Source: Pseudomonadales bacterium
GTDB taxonomy: Bacteria; Pseudomonadota; Gammaproteobacteria; Pseudomonadales; Pseudohongiellaceae
NCBI GenBank assembly: GCA_024234325.1
Contig: JACKOJ010000002.1
Coordinates: forward strand, 1 to 64,000
DNA length: 64,000 bases
Direction of reading: 5' to 3'
Positions 18,806 through 27,180 of this stretch are shown in pieces. Numbering within the stretch: position 1 is the first letter of the stretch; the number at the start of each line of letters is the position of its first letter. Under the pieces are notes generated by a model, which worked only from the letters and a program-made list of their open reading frames with translations, was not told where the DNA came from and ran no database searches. Made by a program: the position numbers and the translations under genes.

Positions 18806-19114
18806 ATGACAATGCAGGACACTATTGAGCAAAACCTTCGGCAGGCGATTGCGCTGGATGTGCTGGATATTGTCAATGAAAGTCATAAGCACGCGGGCCC
18901 GGGAACGGAAACCCACTTCAAGGTGACTGCTGTGTCGCCAGTGTTTACCGGCATGAGTCCGGTGAAGCGCCACCAGCATCTGTATGCCTTGCTGTCTCAG
19001 CCGCTGCAGGAAGGCGTACATGCCCTGGCATTGCATACCTATACGCCCGAAGAGTGGGCGCACAGGCAGAGCACGGCACCGGCGTCACCGGATTGTATGG
19101 GAGGCGGGCACTAG
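18806..19114 (+). CDS. BolA family protein
   Basis: BolA-type proteins are small class II KH-fold proteins that pair with monothiol glutaredoxins around an Fe-S cluster and can act as transcription factors. The 102-residue product shows the family core: THFKVTAVSPVFTGMSPVKRHQHLYALLSQPL, including the conserved RHQ and the helix that follows, then the strand VHALALHTYTPEEW. I prefer the ATG at 18806 over the adjacent GTG at 18803 because of spacing to an AGGGA site. The gene is alone between the divergent rbgA-like gene and bax. It is BolA itself by length, but paralogues cannot be excluded. Confidence 0.88.
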   Translation: MTMQDTIEQNLRQAIALDVLDIVNESHKHAGPGTETHFKVTAVSPVFTGMSPVKRHQHLYALLSQPLQEGVHALALHTYTPEEWAHRQSTAPASPDCMGGGH

Positions 19115-19206
19115 CTTAGGAGCTGCCGGGGCTTACTTCTTGCTTTCTAAGGAGTTTTCCGGTAGGGTGCCGCCAAATTTTACTGATTGGGACTAAAGAG
19201 TACCGA

Positions 19207-20043
19207 ATGTTCAGACTATTCGCTTATCCAAGAGCCTCCGCCCTTGTGCGCATCTGCCTGATCGTGATTCTTGCTTCCCTGCCGCTGGCACTGGTGGTCA
19301 AGGCACGTAAAGACGCTCAAACCCCGGCGGAACCCGAGGTTCCTGTGGTCCTCACGGAAGTCGAATCGAACCCCTTGCCCGATTTCGACGCCATTACCAA
19401 CATCGACCTCAAGAAAGAGACCTTCTTCGGTTTCTTCCAGCACTATATTGAAGCCGAGAATGCCCGCATTCTGGTGCGTCGCGAGAATCTGCTGAGTTTT
19501 TCCGACATTCTGGCCGACGGCGGCGATCTCAGTAGCCAGGAGATGGCGACGCTCAACGAGATCGTCGTGCAGTACCGCCTGCAGGACAGTGGTATGCCAT
19601 TGCAGGACCTGATTGACGAGTTGCTGGTTCGCGTGGACATCATTCCCGTGTCACTGGCTCTGGCGCAGGCCGCCAACGAATCCGCCTGGGGCACCTCCCG
19701 CTTCGCCCGTGAAGGCAACAATATCTTCGGTCAGTGGTGTTTCGACGAGGGCTGCGGCCTTGTCCCGGGGCAACGGGCCGATGATGCCAGCCACGAGGTG
19801 CGTTCCTTCTCCAGCGTGGAAGCCTCGGTACGCGCGTATTTCCGCAACCTCAATACCAATCCCACCTACGAATACCTGCGGGAACTGCGTGCGCAGATGC
19901 GCATGAAGGGCAAGCCGCTGGATTCACGCGCCCTGGCTCAAGGCCTGCTGCGCTATTCCGAGCGCGGACATGTGTACATCAGCGAGCTGTACGACATTAT
20001 CCGTGTGAACGATCTGCTGGCCCTGGATGGGCAGAATAGCTGA
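19207..20043 (+). CDS. bax: Bax-type peptidoglycan glucosaminidase
   Basis: The 278-residue protein has an N-terminal hydrophobic segment (LVRICLIVILASLPLALVV, about residues 15-33) that could be a signal anchor or uncleaved signal. A glucosaminidase-like domain follows. The catalytic region VSLALAQAANESAWGTSRFAREGNNIFGQWCF (Glu at about residue 158) is highly typical of the Bax family, as is the later SFSSVEASVRAYFRNLNTNPTYEYLRELR. It would cut peptidoglycan in the periplasm. It stands alone after the bolA-like gene, and a five-copy REP-like array follows its stop. Confidence 0.9.
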   Translation: MFRLFAYPRASALVRICLIVILASLPLALVVKARKDAQTPAEPEVPVVLTEVESNPLPDFDAITNIDLKKETFFGFFQHYIEAENARILVRRENLLSFSDILADGGDLSSQEMATLNEIVVQYRLQDSGMPLQDLIDELLVRVDIIPVSLALAQAANESAWGTSRFAREGNNIFGQWCFDEGCGLVPGQRADDASHEVRSFSSVEASVRAYFRNLNTNPTYEYLRELRAQMRMKGKPLDSRALAQGLLRYSERGHVYISELYDIIRVNDLLALDGQNS

Positions 20044-20058
20044 TTCTAGCTGTTTCCT

Positions 20059-20262
20059 GATCGCCTGCAGGGCTGGTTCCTGGAGCCTGCAAGTGGATTT
20101 GTTGGATCGCCAGCAGGGCTGGCTCCTACAGCCTGGAAGTGGATTTGTTGGATCGCCTGCAGGGCAGGCTCCTACAGCGTGGAAGAGGATTTTTTTAAAT
20201 CGCCTGCTGGACAGGCTCCTACATCGCAGAGTTTCCTCTGTAGGAGCCTGCCCTGCAGGCGA
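20059..20262 (-). repeat. REP-like array: four minus-oriented copies with a 46-bp period and one inverted copy
   Basis: Copies start at about 20059, 20105, 20151 and 20200 in the minus orientation (TCGCCTGCAGGGC...GGCTCCTACA), followed by a plus-oriented copy at 20239-20262. The first three starts are exactly 46 bp apart and share the spacer AAGTGGATTTGTTG or a close variant. The last two face each other, the paired arrangement known from REP doublets. The array fills the gap between the convergent bax and deacetylase genes. Confidence 0.85.
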
Positions 20263-20293
20263 TAAAACGAATCCAATCCTGCTGTAATCAACC

Positions 20294-21355
20294 TTAATCC
20301 TGATTCCCTGGCACAGACCGTGTCCAGTCCTTGGAATACCAGAAATAGCGGTTGCTGCCACGCATTGGCGCCGTGCACAGGTAGCGGTAGCGGCGCATGT
20401 TATAGGTCTGATCGGTGCTGATACGCACCAGTCCATTGTCCTGATCCAGCCACTCCAGGGTCATCGGCTGACCACTGGCGTAGCAGCCAATCTGACGGAA
20501 ATTGAAGTCCCCGGGGGCAAACTGCAGCGTGACGGACGGATTGCGTTCGTCTGTCATCGGGCTTTCCGGGTCCACCTTGAGCAGATGGAAGGCAAGCGTC
20601 TGCACCTTCTGGCGGAAATCGCTCAGGTCTGTGAAACTGCCGCCGAAGGGAAAGCGGGGCAGGGCGAGAAAATCGGAATCAAAGCCCACGGCACCCGACT
20701 GCTGCCCAATTCCCATGAAGCCGATCTCCTGCAGCATGGCCTTGTTGGCCAGATCGTATTCGCCATAGGGATAGGCGATGAAGCGATGATCCTGTCCCGT
20801 TTCTGCCTTGATGCGGGCCTGTGCCCGCAGCAGTTCTTCCCGCAGGCGTGTGTCCCGGGTGTTCTGATCCTCTCCCGGCAATGCGTCCACCATGTGCGGG
20901 TGATTTTCCATGTGGTTGGCAATGGTTACGCCCGCGTCGGACATGCTTTTGACCTGCTCCCAGCTCATGTAGCCAGCCATGCGGTCGTTGAGGGGCTGGG
21001 TGTTGATGAACACGGTGAAGGGAAAGCCGTATTCCTGGAGGATGGGAAAGGCGGTGTCGAAAATGGAGATATAGCCATCGTCAAAGGTAATGGCGACGGT
21101 CTTGTCCGGAATTTCGCGCCGGGCCCGCAGGGCATCCAGCAAGTCCGGCAATGGCATCACGTTGAAACCGTCATCGCGCAGGTGGTCCATGTGCTGGCGA
21201 AACACTGCGGGGGCAATGCTGGTGGAGGGTGGAGTACTTTCCGACACGTGGTGATAGAGCACAATGGTGGCGTGTTCCGCAGCCTGCAGGCTGGCGGCAG
21301 CACTCAATGCGATCGCCGCAAGTGCAGCACGCGCCAAAGGAAATTTGAGAGTCAT
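20294..21355 (-). CDS. Exported polysaccharide deacetylase
   Basis: The 353-residue product starts at the ATG at 21355 (AAGGAA site upstream). It has a cleavable signal peptide MTLKFPLARAALAAIALSAAASLQA. The NodB-type carbohydrate esterase 4 domain shows the metal and base motif AITFDDGYISIFD and a second motif with His residues in IANHMENHPHMVD, then YPYGEYDLANK. It would remove acetyl groups from a cell-envelope polysaccharide or peptidoglycan in the periplasm. The C-terminal 80 residues (PGDFNFRQIGCYASGQ onward) form an extra domain I do not recognise. It is transcribed toward bax and divergently from fadB. The substrate is unknown. Confidence 0.88.
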   Translation of the reverse strand: MTLKFPLARAALAAIALSAAASLQAAEHATIVLYHHVSESTPPSTSIAPAVFRQHMDHLRDDGFNVMPLPDLLDALRARREIPDKTVAITFDDGYISIFDTAFPILQEYGFPFTVFINTQPLNDRMAGYMSWEQVKSMSDAGVTIANHMENHPHMVDALPGEDQNTRDTRLREELLRAQARIKAETGQDHRFIAYPYGEYDLANKAMLQEIGFMGIGQQSGAVGFDSDFLALPRFPFGGSFTDLSDFRQKVQTLAFHLLKVDPESPMTDERNPSVTLQFAPGDFNFRQIGCYASGQPMTLEWLDQDNGLVRISTDQTYNMRRYRYLCTAPMRGSNRYFWYSKDWTRSVPGNQD

Positions 21356-21514
21356 GTCGGTTCCTTGTAATAGACGGTTCAGGGCAAGTGAATGCCCCAA
21401 AATCGGGCTATTGTGCAGGATGCGTTTAGGGGCGGCAAGGCGCGCCGCGCCTGTCTATCAGGGGCGAGTTTGACTATAATGCCGGGCTTTAAGGCACCGC
21501 AGGGGGCGGTCACC

Positions 21515-23653
21515 ATGTACCACGGCGACACCATAGAACTGACCCGGCTCGACGGCGGGATTGCACATCTCTGCCTGAACCAGCCTGGCAGTCCGGTGAA
21601 TACCCTGAATCGTGCCGTGCTGACGGAGCTGAAGGCTGCTCTGGACTGCCTACAAGGGACCGAGCTGCGTGGGCTGATCTGCAGCAGTGGCAAAAAGGGA
21701 TTCATCGCCGGAGCTGATATTGGCGAATTTACCCCGATGTTCAAGGGCCTGCAGCAGGCGCTGGAAGCCTGGTGTGCCGAGAGCAACGCCTTGTTCTGCG
21801 CCCTGGAAACCCTGCCATTCCCTACCGTGAGCATTATTCGCGGGCACGCCCTCGGGGGTGGCCTGGAGTTCGCCCTGGCTACCGATTTTCGTCTTGCCTC
21901 CCCGGACGCCAGTTTCGGCTTTCCTGAAACAGGTCTGGGCATCTGCCCCGGTTTTGGTGGCACGGTGCGTGCGCCCCGCGTGATGGACCCGGAAAGCGCA
22001 CTGCTCTGGGTTAGCTCAGGTAACAACTACAATGCAGCCGCAGCCCTGACGAGCGGCTTGGTGGAAACACTAGTGGATGCCGATTTGCTGCTGGACGCGG
22101 CGCGCGAGCAGATTGAGCAGGCGTGGGCCTCACCTGAAGACTGGCAGGCTTTGCGGCAACGAAAACTGACGGTTGTCACTGATGCCGGAAGTGCGCTAGA
22201 GCTGGTATTGCCCTTGCAACAGGCGGCGAACAGAGGGCAGGGGCGCCACAATCCCGCGCCAACGCTGGTGCTGGAGGTCATGGGCGAAAGTCTCGCCCTG
22301 TCCCGCGATCAGGCGCTGGCCGCAGAGCAGGCGCTGTTCGTGCGTCTGGCCCGCAGCGAGGTCGCCCTGAATCTGATCGGCCTGTTTACCAACGAACAAT
22401 GGCTGCGCCAGAAGAACCGGCGGCTGCTGGCCGAGGCTGGCGACGTGCAGCAGGCTGCCGTGCTGGGTGCCGGCATCATGGGCGGCGGTATTGCCTACCA
22501 GAGCGCGCTCAAGGGCGTGCCCGTGCACATGAAGGATATCGCTCAGGGCGGCCTGGATGCCGGTATGGCAGAGGCGCAGAAGCAATTGCACAAGCTCGTC
22601 GCCAAGGGGCGTTTGAGTGAGGCTTCCGCAGAGTCGGTGCTGGCGCGGATAAGCCCTTCTTTGAGTTTCGACCAATACGAACAGGTGGACCTGCTGATCG
22701 AGGCTGTCGTGGAGAATGCCGGCGTCAAGGCGAAGGTTCTTGCAGAGGCGGAAAACCACCTGGGAGAGGAGGCCATCCTGACCTCCAATACCTCCACCAT
22801 TTCGATCACTGAGCTGGGCAAGGCTCTGCGCCACCCCGGCCGGTTCTGCGGAATGCATTTCTTCAATCCGGTGCCGGTGATGCCCCTGGTGGAAGTGATT
22901 CGTGGCGAGCAAAGCAGCGAGGCCGCGATTGCCACCACCGTGCAGTTCGCTCAGCGCCTGGGCAAGACTCCGATTGTGGTGAACGATTGTCCGGGGTTCC
23001 TGGTGAATCGCATTCTGTTCCCGTATTTCGGCGCCTTTTCACGCCTGCTGAAGGACGGTGCAGACTATCTGCAGATCGACGCCGCAATGGAGGAGTTTGG
23101 CTGGCCCATGGGACCTGCCTACCTGCTCGACGTGGTGGGCATCGATACCGCGGTACACGCACAGGCGGTGATGGCGGAAGGATTTCCGCAGCGCATGCGC
23201 TACGGCTTCACCAGCGCCATGGACATGCTGGCGGAAGCGGGGGAGTACGGGCAGAAGAGCGGCAGTGGTTTCTATCGCTATGCCCCGGGCAAGGACGGAC
23301 GCCTGCAGAAACAGCCGGACGCCGCCATTGCCGCCCGCATTCGGGCGCTGCATCCGCAGCAACGCAGTTTTGGTGATGCGCAAATCGTGGAGCGCATGAT
23401 GCTTGCCATGTGTCTGGAAACGGTGCGTTGTCTTGAAGACGGCATTGTGGACAGCGCCATCGAAGCGGACATGGGCTTGATTCTTGGCTTGGGTTTTCCC
23501 AGGTTCCGTGGGGGCGCCCTGCGCTACATCGATCACATCGGTGCCAGAGCATTTTGCGACATGGCCAAAGCCCATGCCGATCTCGGTCCTCTCTATACGC
23601 CACCCGCCCTGTTGCTTGACATGGCGGCAAAGGACCAACGTTTTTACGCCTGA
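21515..23653 (+). CDS. fadB: Fatty acid oxidation complex alpha subunit FadB
   Basis: FadB combines enoyl-CoA hydratase and 3-hydroxyacyl-CoA dehydrogenase activities of beta-oxidation. The 712-residue product from the ATG at 21515 (AGGGGG site) matches the family's usual length. The crotonase half has both catalytic glutamates in GFIAGADIGEF and FGFPETGLGICPGFGG. The dehydrogenase half has the NAD motif VLGAGIMGGGIAY and the catalytic His in GMHFFNPVPVMPLVEVI. It normally pairs with the thiolase FadA, but no fadA lies on either side; the next gene is ttcA. TATAAT at 21475-21480 could be its -10 box, without a good -35 match. Confidence 0.93.
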   Translation: MYHGDTIELTRLDGGIAHLCLNQPGSPVNTLNRAVLTELKAALDCLQGTELRGLICSSGKKGFIAGADIGEFTPMFKGLQQALEAWCAESNALFCALETLPFPTVSIIRGHALGGGLEFALATDFRLASPDASFGFPETGLGICPGFGGTVRAPRVMDPESALLWVSSGNNYNAAAALTSGLVETLVDADLLLDAAREQIEQAWASPEDWQALRQRKLTVVTDAGSALELVLPLQQAANRGQGRHNPAPTLVLEVMGESLALSRDQALAAEQALFVRLARSEVALNLIGLFTNEQWLRQKNRRLLAEAGDVQQAAVLGAGIMGGGIAYQSALKGVPVHMKDIAQGGLDAGMAEAQKQLHKLVAKGRLSEASAESVLARISPSLSFDQYEQVDLLIEAVVENAGVKAKVLAEAENHLGEEAILTSNTSTISITELGKALRHPGRFCGMHFFNPVPVMPLVEVIRGEQSSEAAIATTVQFAQRLGKTPIVVNDCPGFLVNRILFPYFGAFSRLLKDGADYLQIDAAMEEFGWPMGPAYLLDVVGIDTAVHAQAVMAEGFPQRMRYGFTSAMDMLAEAGEYGQKSGSGFYRYAPGKDGRLQKQPDAAIAARIRALHPQQRSFGDAQIVERMMLAMCLETVRCLEDGIVDSAIEADMGLILGLGFPRFRGGALRYIDHIGARAFCDMAKAHADLGPLYTPPALLLDMAAKDQRFYA

Positions 23654-23690
23654 AGCGCCAGGCGCACTTTGCATTCAAGGAGCAATTCGC

Positions 23691-24545
23691 GTGACAGCAC
23701 GAGACGAAACCCCGGAGCAGCGGCACCAGCGCCTGCTGAACCGCAGCCACAAGAATCTGCGCCGGGATGTTGGCAAGGCCATTGCCGACTACAACATGAT
23801 TGAGGATGGCGATCTGGTGATGGTATGTCTTTCCGGCGGGAAGGACTCCTACACAATGCTGGATATTCTGCTTAGTCTGCAGAAGCATGCGCCGATTGAT
23901 TTCCACATCAAGGCCGTCAATCTGGACCAGAAGCAGCCGGGTTTCCCCGAGCACGTGCTGCCGCAGTATCTCTCCGAACTGGGTGTGGATTATCACATTC
24001 TGGAGCAGGATACTTACTCCGTGGTCAAGGAGAAGGTGCCGGAAGGCAAGACCACCTGCGGGCTTTGCTCGCGCCTGCGTCGCGGCAGCCTTTACACCTA
24101 CGCACGAGAGATTGGCGCCAGCAAGATTGCACTGGGGCATCATCGTGAGGACATCGTTGAGACCCTGTTTCTGAACATGTTCTTCGGTGGCACGCTCAAG
24201 GCGATGCCGCCCAAACTGCTCAGCGACGACAAGCAGAATGTGTTGATCCGTCCACTGGCCTACTGCAGCGAGCAGGAGATTTCACGCTATGCGAAGCTGC
24301 GGGACTTTCCAATCATTCCCTGCAACCTGTGTGGTTCCCAGGAGAATCTGCAGCGGCGCAACATCAAGGAAATGCTGAAGCAGTGGGACCGTGAATACCC
24401 GGGGAGAGTGGAGAGCATTTTCCGCAGCATCTGCCACGTGGCACCTTCTCAGCTTGCGGACCCGAAACTGTATCCCTTCTCCGGCCTGAAGGCTCTGAAG
24501 GAAGACTCTTCCCGTATTGATTTCGTGAATGTCGGGCTGAAATGA
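23691..24545 (+). CDS. ttcA: tRNA 2-thiocytidine(32) synthetase TtcA
   Basis: TtcA inserts sulfur into cytidine 32 of certain tRNAs using ATP and an Fe-S cluster. The 284-residue product has the PP-loop SGGKDS (about residues 48-53) and the two CxxC pairs CGLC and CNLCGSQ that hold the cluster. I chose the GTG at 23691, because AAGGAG ends 8 bases before it and the protein then begins at the family's usual point. An upstream extension to 23484 would overlap fadB. Its end overlaps the yheU start by 4 bp. The order fadB-ttcA-yheU-tusA suggests one transcript. Confidence 0.95.
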   Translation: MTARDETPEQRHQRLLNRSHKNLRRDVGKAIADYNMIEDGDLVMVCLSGGKDSYTMLDILLSLQKHAPIDFHIKAVNLDQKQPGFPEHVLPQYLSELGVDYHILEQDTYSVVKEKVPEGKTTCGLCSRLRRGSLYTYAREIGASKIALGHHREDIVETLFLNMFFGGTLKAMPPKLLSDDKQNVLIRPLAYCSEQEISRYAKLRDFPIIPCNLCGSQENLQRRNIKEMLKQWDREYPGRVESIFRSICHVAPSQLADPKLYPFSGLKALKEDSSRIDFVNVGLK

Positions 24546-24781
24546 ATATGCTGGTTCCCCACGAGCAACTGAGTCAGGATGCCGTGACTGCAATTCTGGA
24601 AGAGTTCGCGACCCGGGAAGGGACGGATTACGGGGATCGCCTGTACACGCTGGAAGAGAAGGTGGCCATGTTGCGCCGTCAATTGCAGCGAGGCGAGATC
24701 GCCATCAGTTTTGATGCGCAGACGGAAACCTGCTCCCTCGTCAACAAACGGGAGTATCTCGCCATGGAGGGAAATGCGTGA
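24542..24781 (+). CDS. YheU family protein (UPF0270)
   Basis: The 79-residue product matches the small conserved YheU family: it opens LVPHEQLSQDAVTAILEEFATREGTDYG and continues TLEEKVAMLRRQLQRGE, the segment typical of the family. Function is unknown. The ATG overlaps the ttcA stop (ATGA), and its own stop overlaps the tusA GTG (GTGA), so it is translationally coupled between two sulfur-transfer genes. That hints at, but does not show, a link to tRNA thiolation. Confidence 0.88.
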   Translation: MNMLVPHEQLSQDAVTAILEEFATREGTDYGDRLYTLEEKVAMLRRQLQRGEIAISFDAQTETCSLVNKREYLAMEGNA

Positions 24782-25020
24782 GCCAGAATCATGACAAGGC
24801 AGTGATGCAACTTGACGCCAGCGGGCTGTTCTGCCCGGAGCCTGTGATGATGCTGCACAACAAAATTCGCGATATAGCGAAAGGCGAAGTGCTGGAAATG
24901 CTGGCTACGGATCCCTCCACGACGCGGGATGTGCCCAAGTTCTGTCTCTTTCTCGGGCATGAATTGCTGGAGCAGTCCGAGCAGGATGGTCACTACCGCT
25001 ATCTGATTCGTAAAGTGTGA
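24778..25020 (+). CDS. tusA: Sulfur carrier protein TusA
   Basis: TusA accepts sulfur as a persulfide from a cysteine desulfurase and passes it on, in E. coli for 2-thiouridine formation in tRNA. The 80-residue product has the family motif LFCPEPVMMLHNKIRD with the sulfur-carrying Cys at about residue 19. The later FCLFLGHELLEQ and the C-terminal strand also fit. The GTG start overlaps the yheU stop by 4 bp. Being in one run with ttcA is consistent with a tRNA-thiolation operon, although TtcA is not the classical TusA client. Confidence 0.92.
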   Translation: MSQNHDKAVMQLDASGLFCPEPVMMLHNKIRDIAKGEVLEMLATDPSTTRDVPKFCLFLGHELLEQSEQDGHYRYLIRKV

Positions 25021-25055
25021 GGCAGTATCCCCGAGCCTCGACACAAAGAGCTGAC

Positions 25056-26012
25056 ATGCCCAAACCTCTGTACCTGATCGATGCGTCGATCTACATCTTC
25101 CAGGCCTATTTCTCACCGCATATGCAGGTGGTGGGCGAGGATGGGCGCGATCTCAGCGCGTTTCTCGGTTACGCGCAGTTCCTGCAGCGCTTGCTGCGCC
25201 AGACAAAGCCCGAGCACATTGCTGTGGCGTTTGACGAGAGTCTGTTCTGTGGTTTTCGCCATGCTCTCTATCCTGATTACAAATCCAACCGGGTGCTTCC
25301 CGAGCCCGATCTTGAGCGCCAGTTGCTTGCTTGTGCGCGCCTGACCGAAGCGCTCGGGGTGCGCGGTTTTGGCAGCCGGGTGTATGAGGCGGATGACATC
25401 ATCGGCACACTCGCCACACGTTACCGGAAGGCCGAAGGCCCCGAATCTTCCGTGTGTATCGTCAGTCGGGACAAGGATCTGGCACAGCTTCTGTGCCACG
25501 AGCGGGACCATGTCTGGGATTACCAGACCAGCCTGCGTCGCTACGCGCCGGATATCGTGCGTCAGTACGGCATTCGCCCCGAGCAGTTTCCCGACTATCT
25601 CGGCCTGGTGGGAGACGCGGTGGATTGCATCCCCGGTGTGCCCGGGATTGGTCCGGTCGCGGCACGTGCCTTGCTGCAGCATTTTCGTACCTTGCCTTTG
25701 CTCTATGAAAATCTCGACGAGGTGGACAAGCTGCAATTTCGTGGCGCAAAGAGAGCGGCCAGCCTGTTGCACGAGCATGAGGCCATGGCAATGCTCAGTC
25801 GCGAACTGGCGACCATTGTGGTGGATCGGGAGCACCCGGACGAAGCCTTTTCCTGCTGTCCCTTGCCGACACTGAAATGGCAGGCTCCGCAGGTGTCCCA
25901 GGTCGAGTCTCTGCTGTTGGAACTGAATCTCGACAGTATTGCCTCGCAGCGCTATATGACCCTGCTGGGTTCGCTTTCTCCGGACACCCTTGTGGAGGAT
26001 GGGCAGGCATGA
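25056..26012 (+). CDS. 5'-3' exonuclease (polymerase I N-domain/ExoIX type)
   Basis: The 318-residue product is a stand-alone 5'-nuclease domain like that of DNA polymerase I. Conserved acidic and basic motifs are visible: YLIDASIYIFQAYF, AVAFDESLFCGFRHALYPDYKSNR, YEADDIIGTLA and IVSRDKDLAQLL, then a helix-hairpin-helix GDAVDCIPGVPGIGPVAARALL. The ATG at 25056 is preferred over a GTG at 25017, because the conserved N-terminus begins there and AAGAG lies before it. It would remove 5' flaps or primers. E. coli Xni (YgdG) is a relative, but Xni lacks some metal ligands while this protein keeps the YEADD and SRDKD acidic sets, so the symbol is left blank. The end overlaps pdxB by 4 bp. Confidence 0.88.
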   Translation: MPKPLYLIDASIYIFQAYFSPHMQVVGEDGRDLSAFLGYAQFLQRLLRQTKPEHIAVAFDESLFCGFRHALYPDYKSNRVLPEPDLERQLLACARLTEALGVRGFGSRVYEADDIIGTLATRYRKAEGPESSVCIVSRDKDLAQLLCHERDHVWDYQTSLRRYAPDIVRQYGIRPEQFPDYLGLVGDAVDCIPGVPGIGPVAARALLQHFRTLPLLYENLDEVDKLQFRGAKRAASLLHEHEAMAMLSRELATIVVDREHPDEAFSCCPLPTLKWQAPQVSQVESLLLELNLDSIASQRYMTLLGSLSPDTLVEDGQA

Positions 26013-27163
26013 TCATTGTTGCCGATGCCAATATCGTGGATGTGGCTGAGAACTATCAGCAGCACGGCGAGTTGCGGTTGCTGAACGGGCGCGCGATCGC
26101 CCCCGGGGACGTCGCCGATGCCGATGCCTTGCTGGTGCGTTCCATCACGCCCGTAAACGCTGCCTTGCTGGAGAAATCCAGGGTGCGTTTCGTTGCAACC
26201 GCCACAAGCGGAACGAATCATCTTGATCTGGACTATCTCAAGGCGCGACAGATTCAGGTCTGCGATGCTGCGGGAAGCAACGCCAATGCAGTGGTGGAGT
26301 ATGTGCTGTGCGCACTGGCGGAACTGCCGCAGGAGGGCGCCAAGGTCGCATTGGGGCTGGGACCGGTAGGCATTGTCGGATATGGTCATGTGGGCAAAAG
26401 ACTGCATGAACAATTGCGTGCACTCGGCATTGCGACGCGTCTTTGTGATCCATTTGTGGCCGCAGACTACCCCGGGTTGTCCTTCTGTTCGCTTGAAGAG
26501 ATCATGGCGTGCCCCATCGTTTCCCTGCACACGCCGCTAACGCACGAGGGGCCATATCCCACACTCCACATGCTTGACGAACGCATGCTGTCGCGCTTGC
26601 CAGAGAGTGCGGTGCTTATCAACGCCGCTCGTGGAGAATTGATTGATACCGCCGTTCTGACAACTTTCCTGCGGCAACGGCCCGATGTACAGGCCATTGT
26701 GGACTGCTGGGAGGGAGAGCCGCTTATCAGCACAGCGCTGCTGAATCTGGTTCGCCTCGGCAGCCCGCATATAGCCGGTTACAGTCAGCAGGCCAAACGT
26801 TCTGCAAGCCAGGCCAATTATCGCTCTTTCCTGGAGTTTTTCCGTCTTCACGATGCCCGCTATCGGCAGCCTGTTGAAGCAGGGCGTCTTGTACTGCGCG
26901 TGCCAACTCCCACCCGCACAGACAGCCTGCAGCAATTGGCCACGATTCTGCGACAGGTGTTTGCGGTGAGGGAGATTGATACCCGTCTGAGGGGAGCCGG
27001 GGAGGGTGCGAATGCGGCGCTGTTTGACGGCATTCGTCGTGATCTCGGCAGTCGCCAGGAGTTCAGCGCCTATACACTGGATTTGAGTGGATGGGCTGAA
27101 GTCCAGCGCTCGCAGGCGATTTTGGGTCACCTGCGTGCACTGGGTTTTTCGCTATCCTGCTGA
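26009..27163 (+). CDS. pdxB: Erythronate-4-phosphate dehydrogenase PdxB
   Basis: PdxB oxidises 4-phosphoerythronate, the second step of de novo pyridoxal phosphate synthesis. The 384-residue product starts at the ATG at 26009 (MIIVADANI), overlapping the exonuclease stop by 4 bp. The NAD-binding motif is VGIVGYGHVGKRLHEQL (about residues 118-134). The catalytic Arg is in INAARGELIDTA, the Glu in DCWEGEP and the His in SPHIAGYS. The C-terminal PdxB dimerisation domain follows (about residues 285-380). It is the last gene of the fadB-to-pdxB run and converges with alaA. Confidence 0.95.
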   Translation: MIIVADANIVDVAENYQQHGELRLLNGRAIAPGDVADADALLVRSITPVNAALLEKSRVRFVATATSGTNHLDLDYLKARQIQVCDAAGSNANAVVEYVLCALAELPQEGAKVALGLGPVGIVGYGHVGKRLHEQLRALGIATRLCDPFVAADYPGLSFCSLEEIMACPIVSLHTPLTHEGPYPTLHMLDERMLSRLPESAVLINAARGELIDTAVLTTFLRQRPDVQAIVDCWEGEPLISTALLNLVRLGSPHIAGYSQQAKRSASQANYRSFLEFFRLHDARYRQPVEAGRLVLRVPTPTRTDSLQQLATILRQVFAVREIDTRLRGAGEGANAALFDGIRRDLGSRQEFSAYTLDLSGWAEVQRSQAILGHLRALGFSLSC

Positions 27164-27180
27164 GTCTGCTGACAGCGTGA

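Noticed and set aside
20059..20262. CRISPR array
   Set aside because: Spacers are the same between units rather than unique, the unit is a REP-like palindrome, and no cas gene is present.
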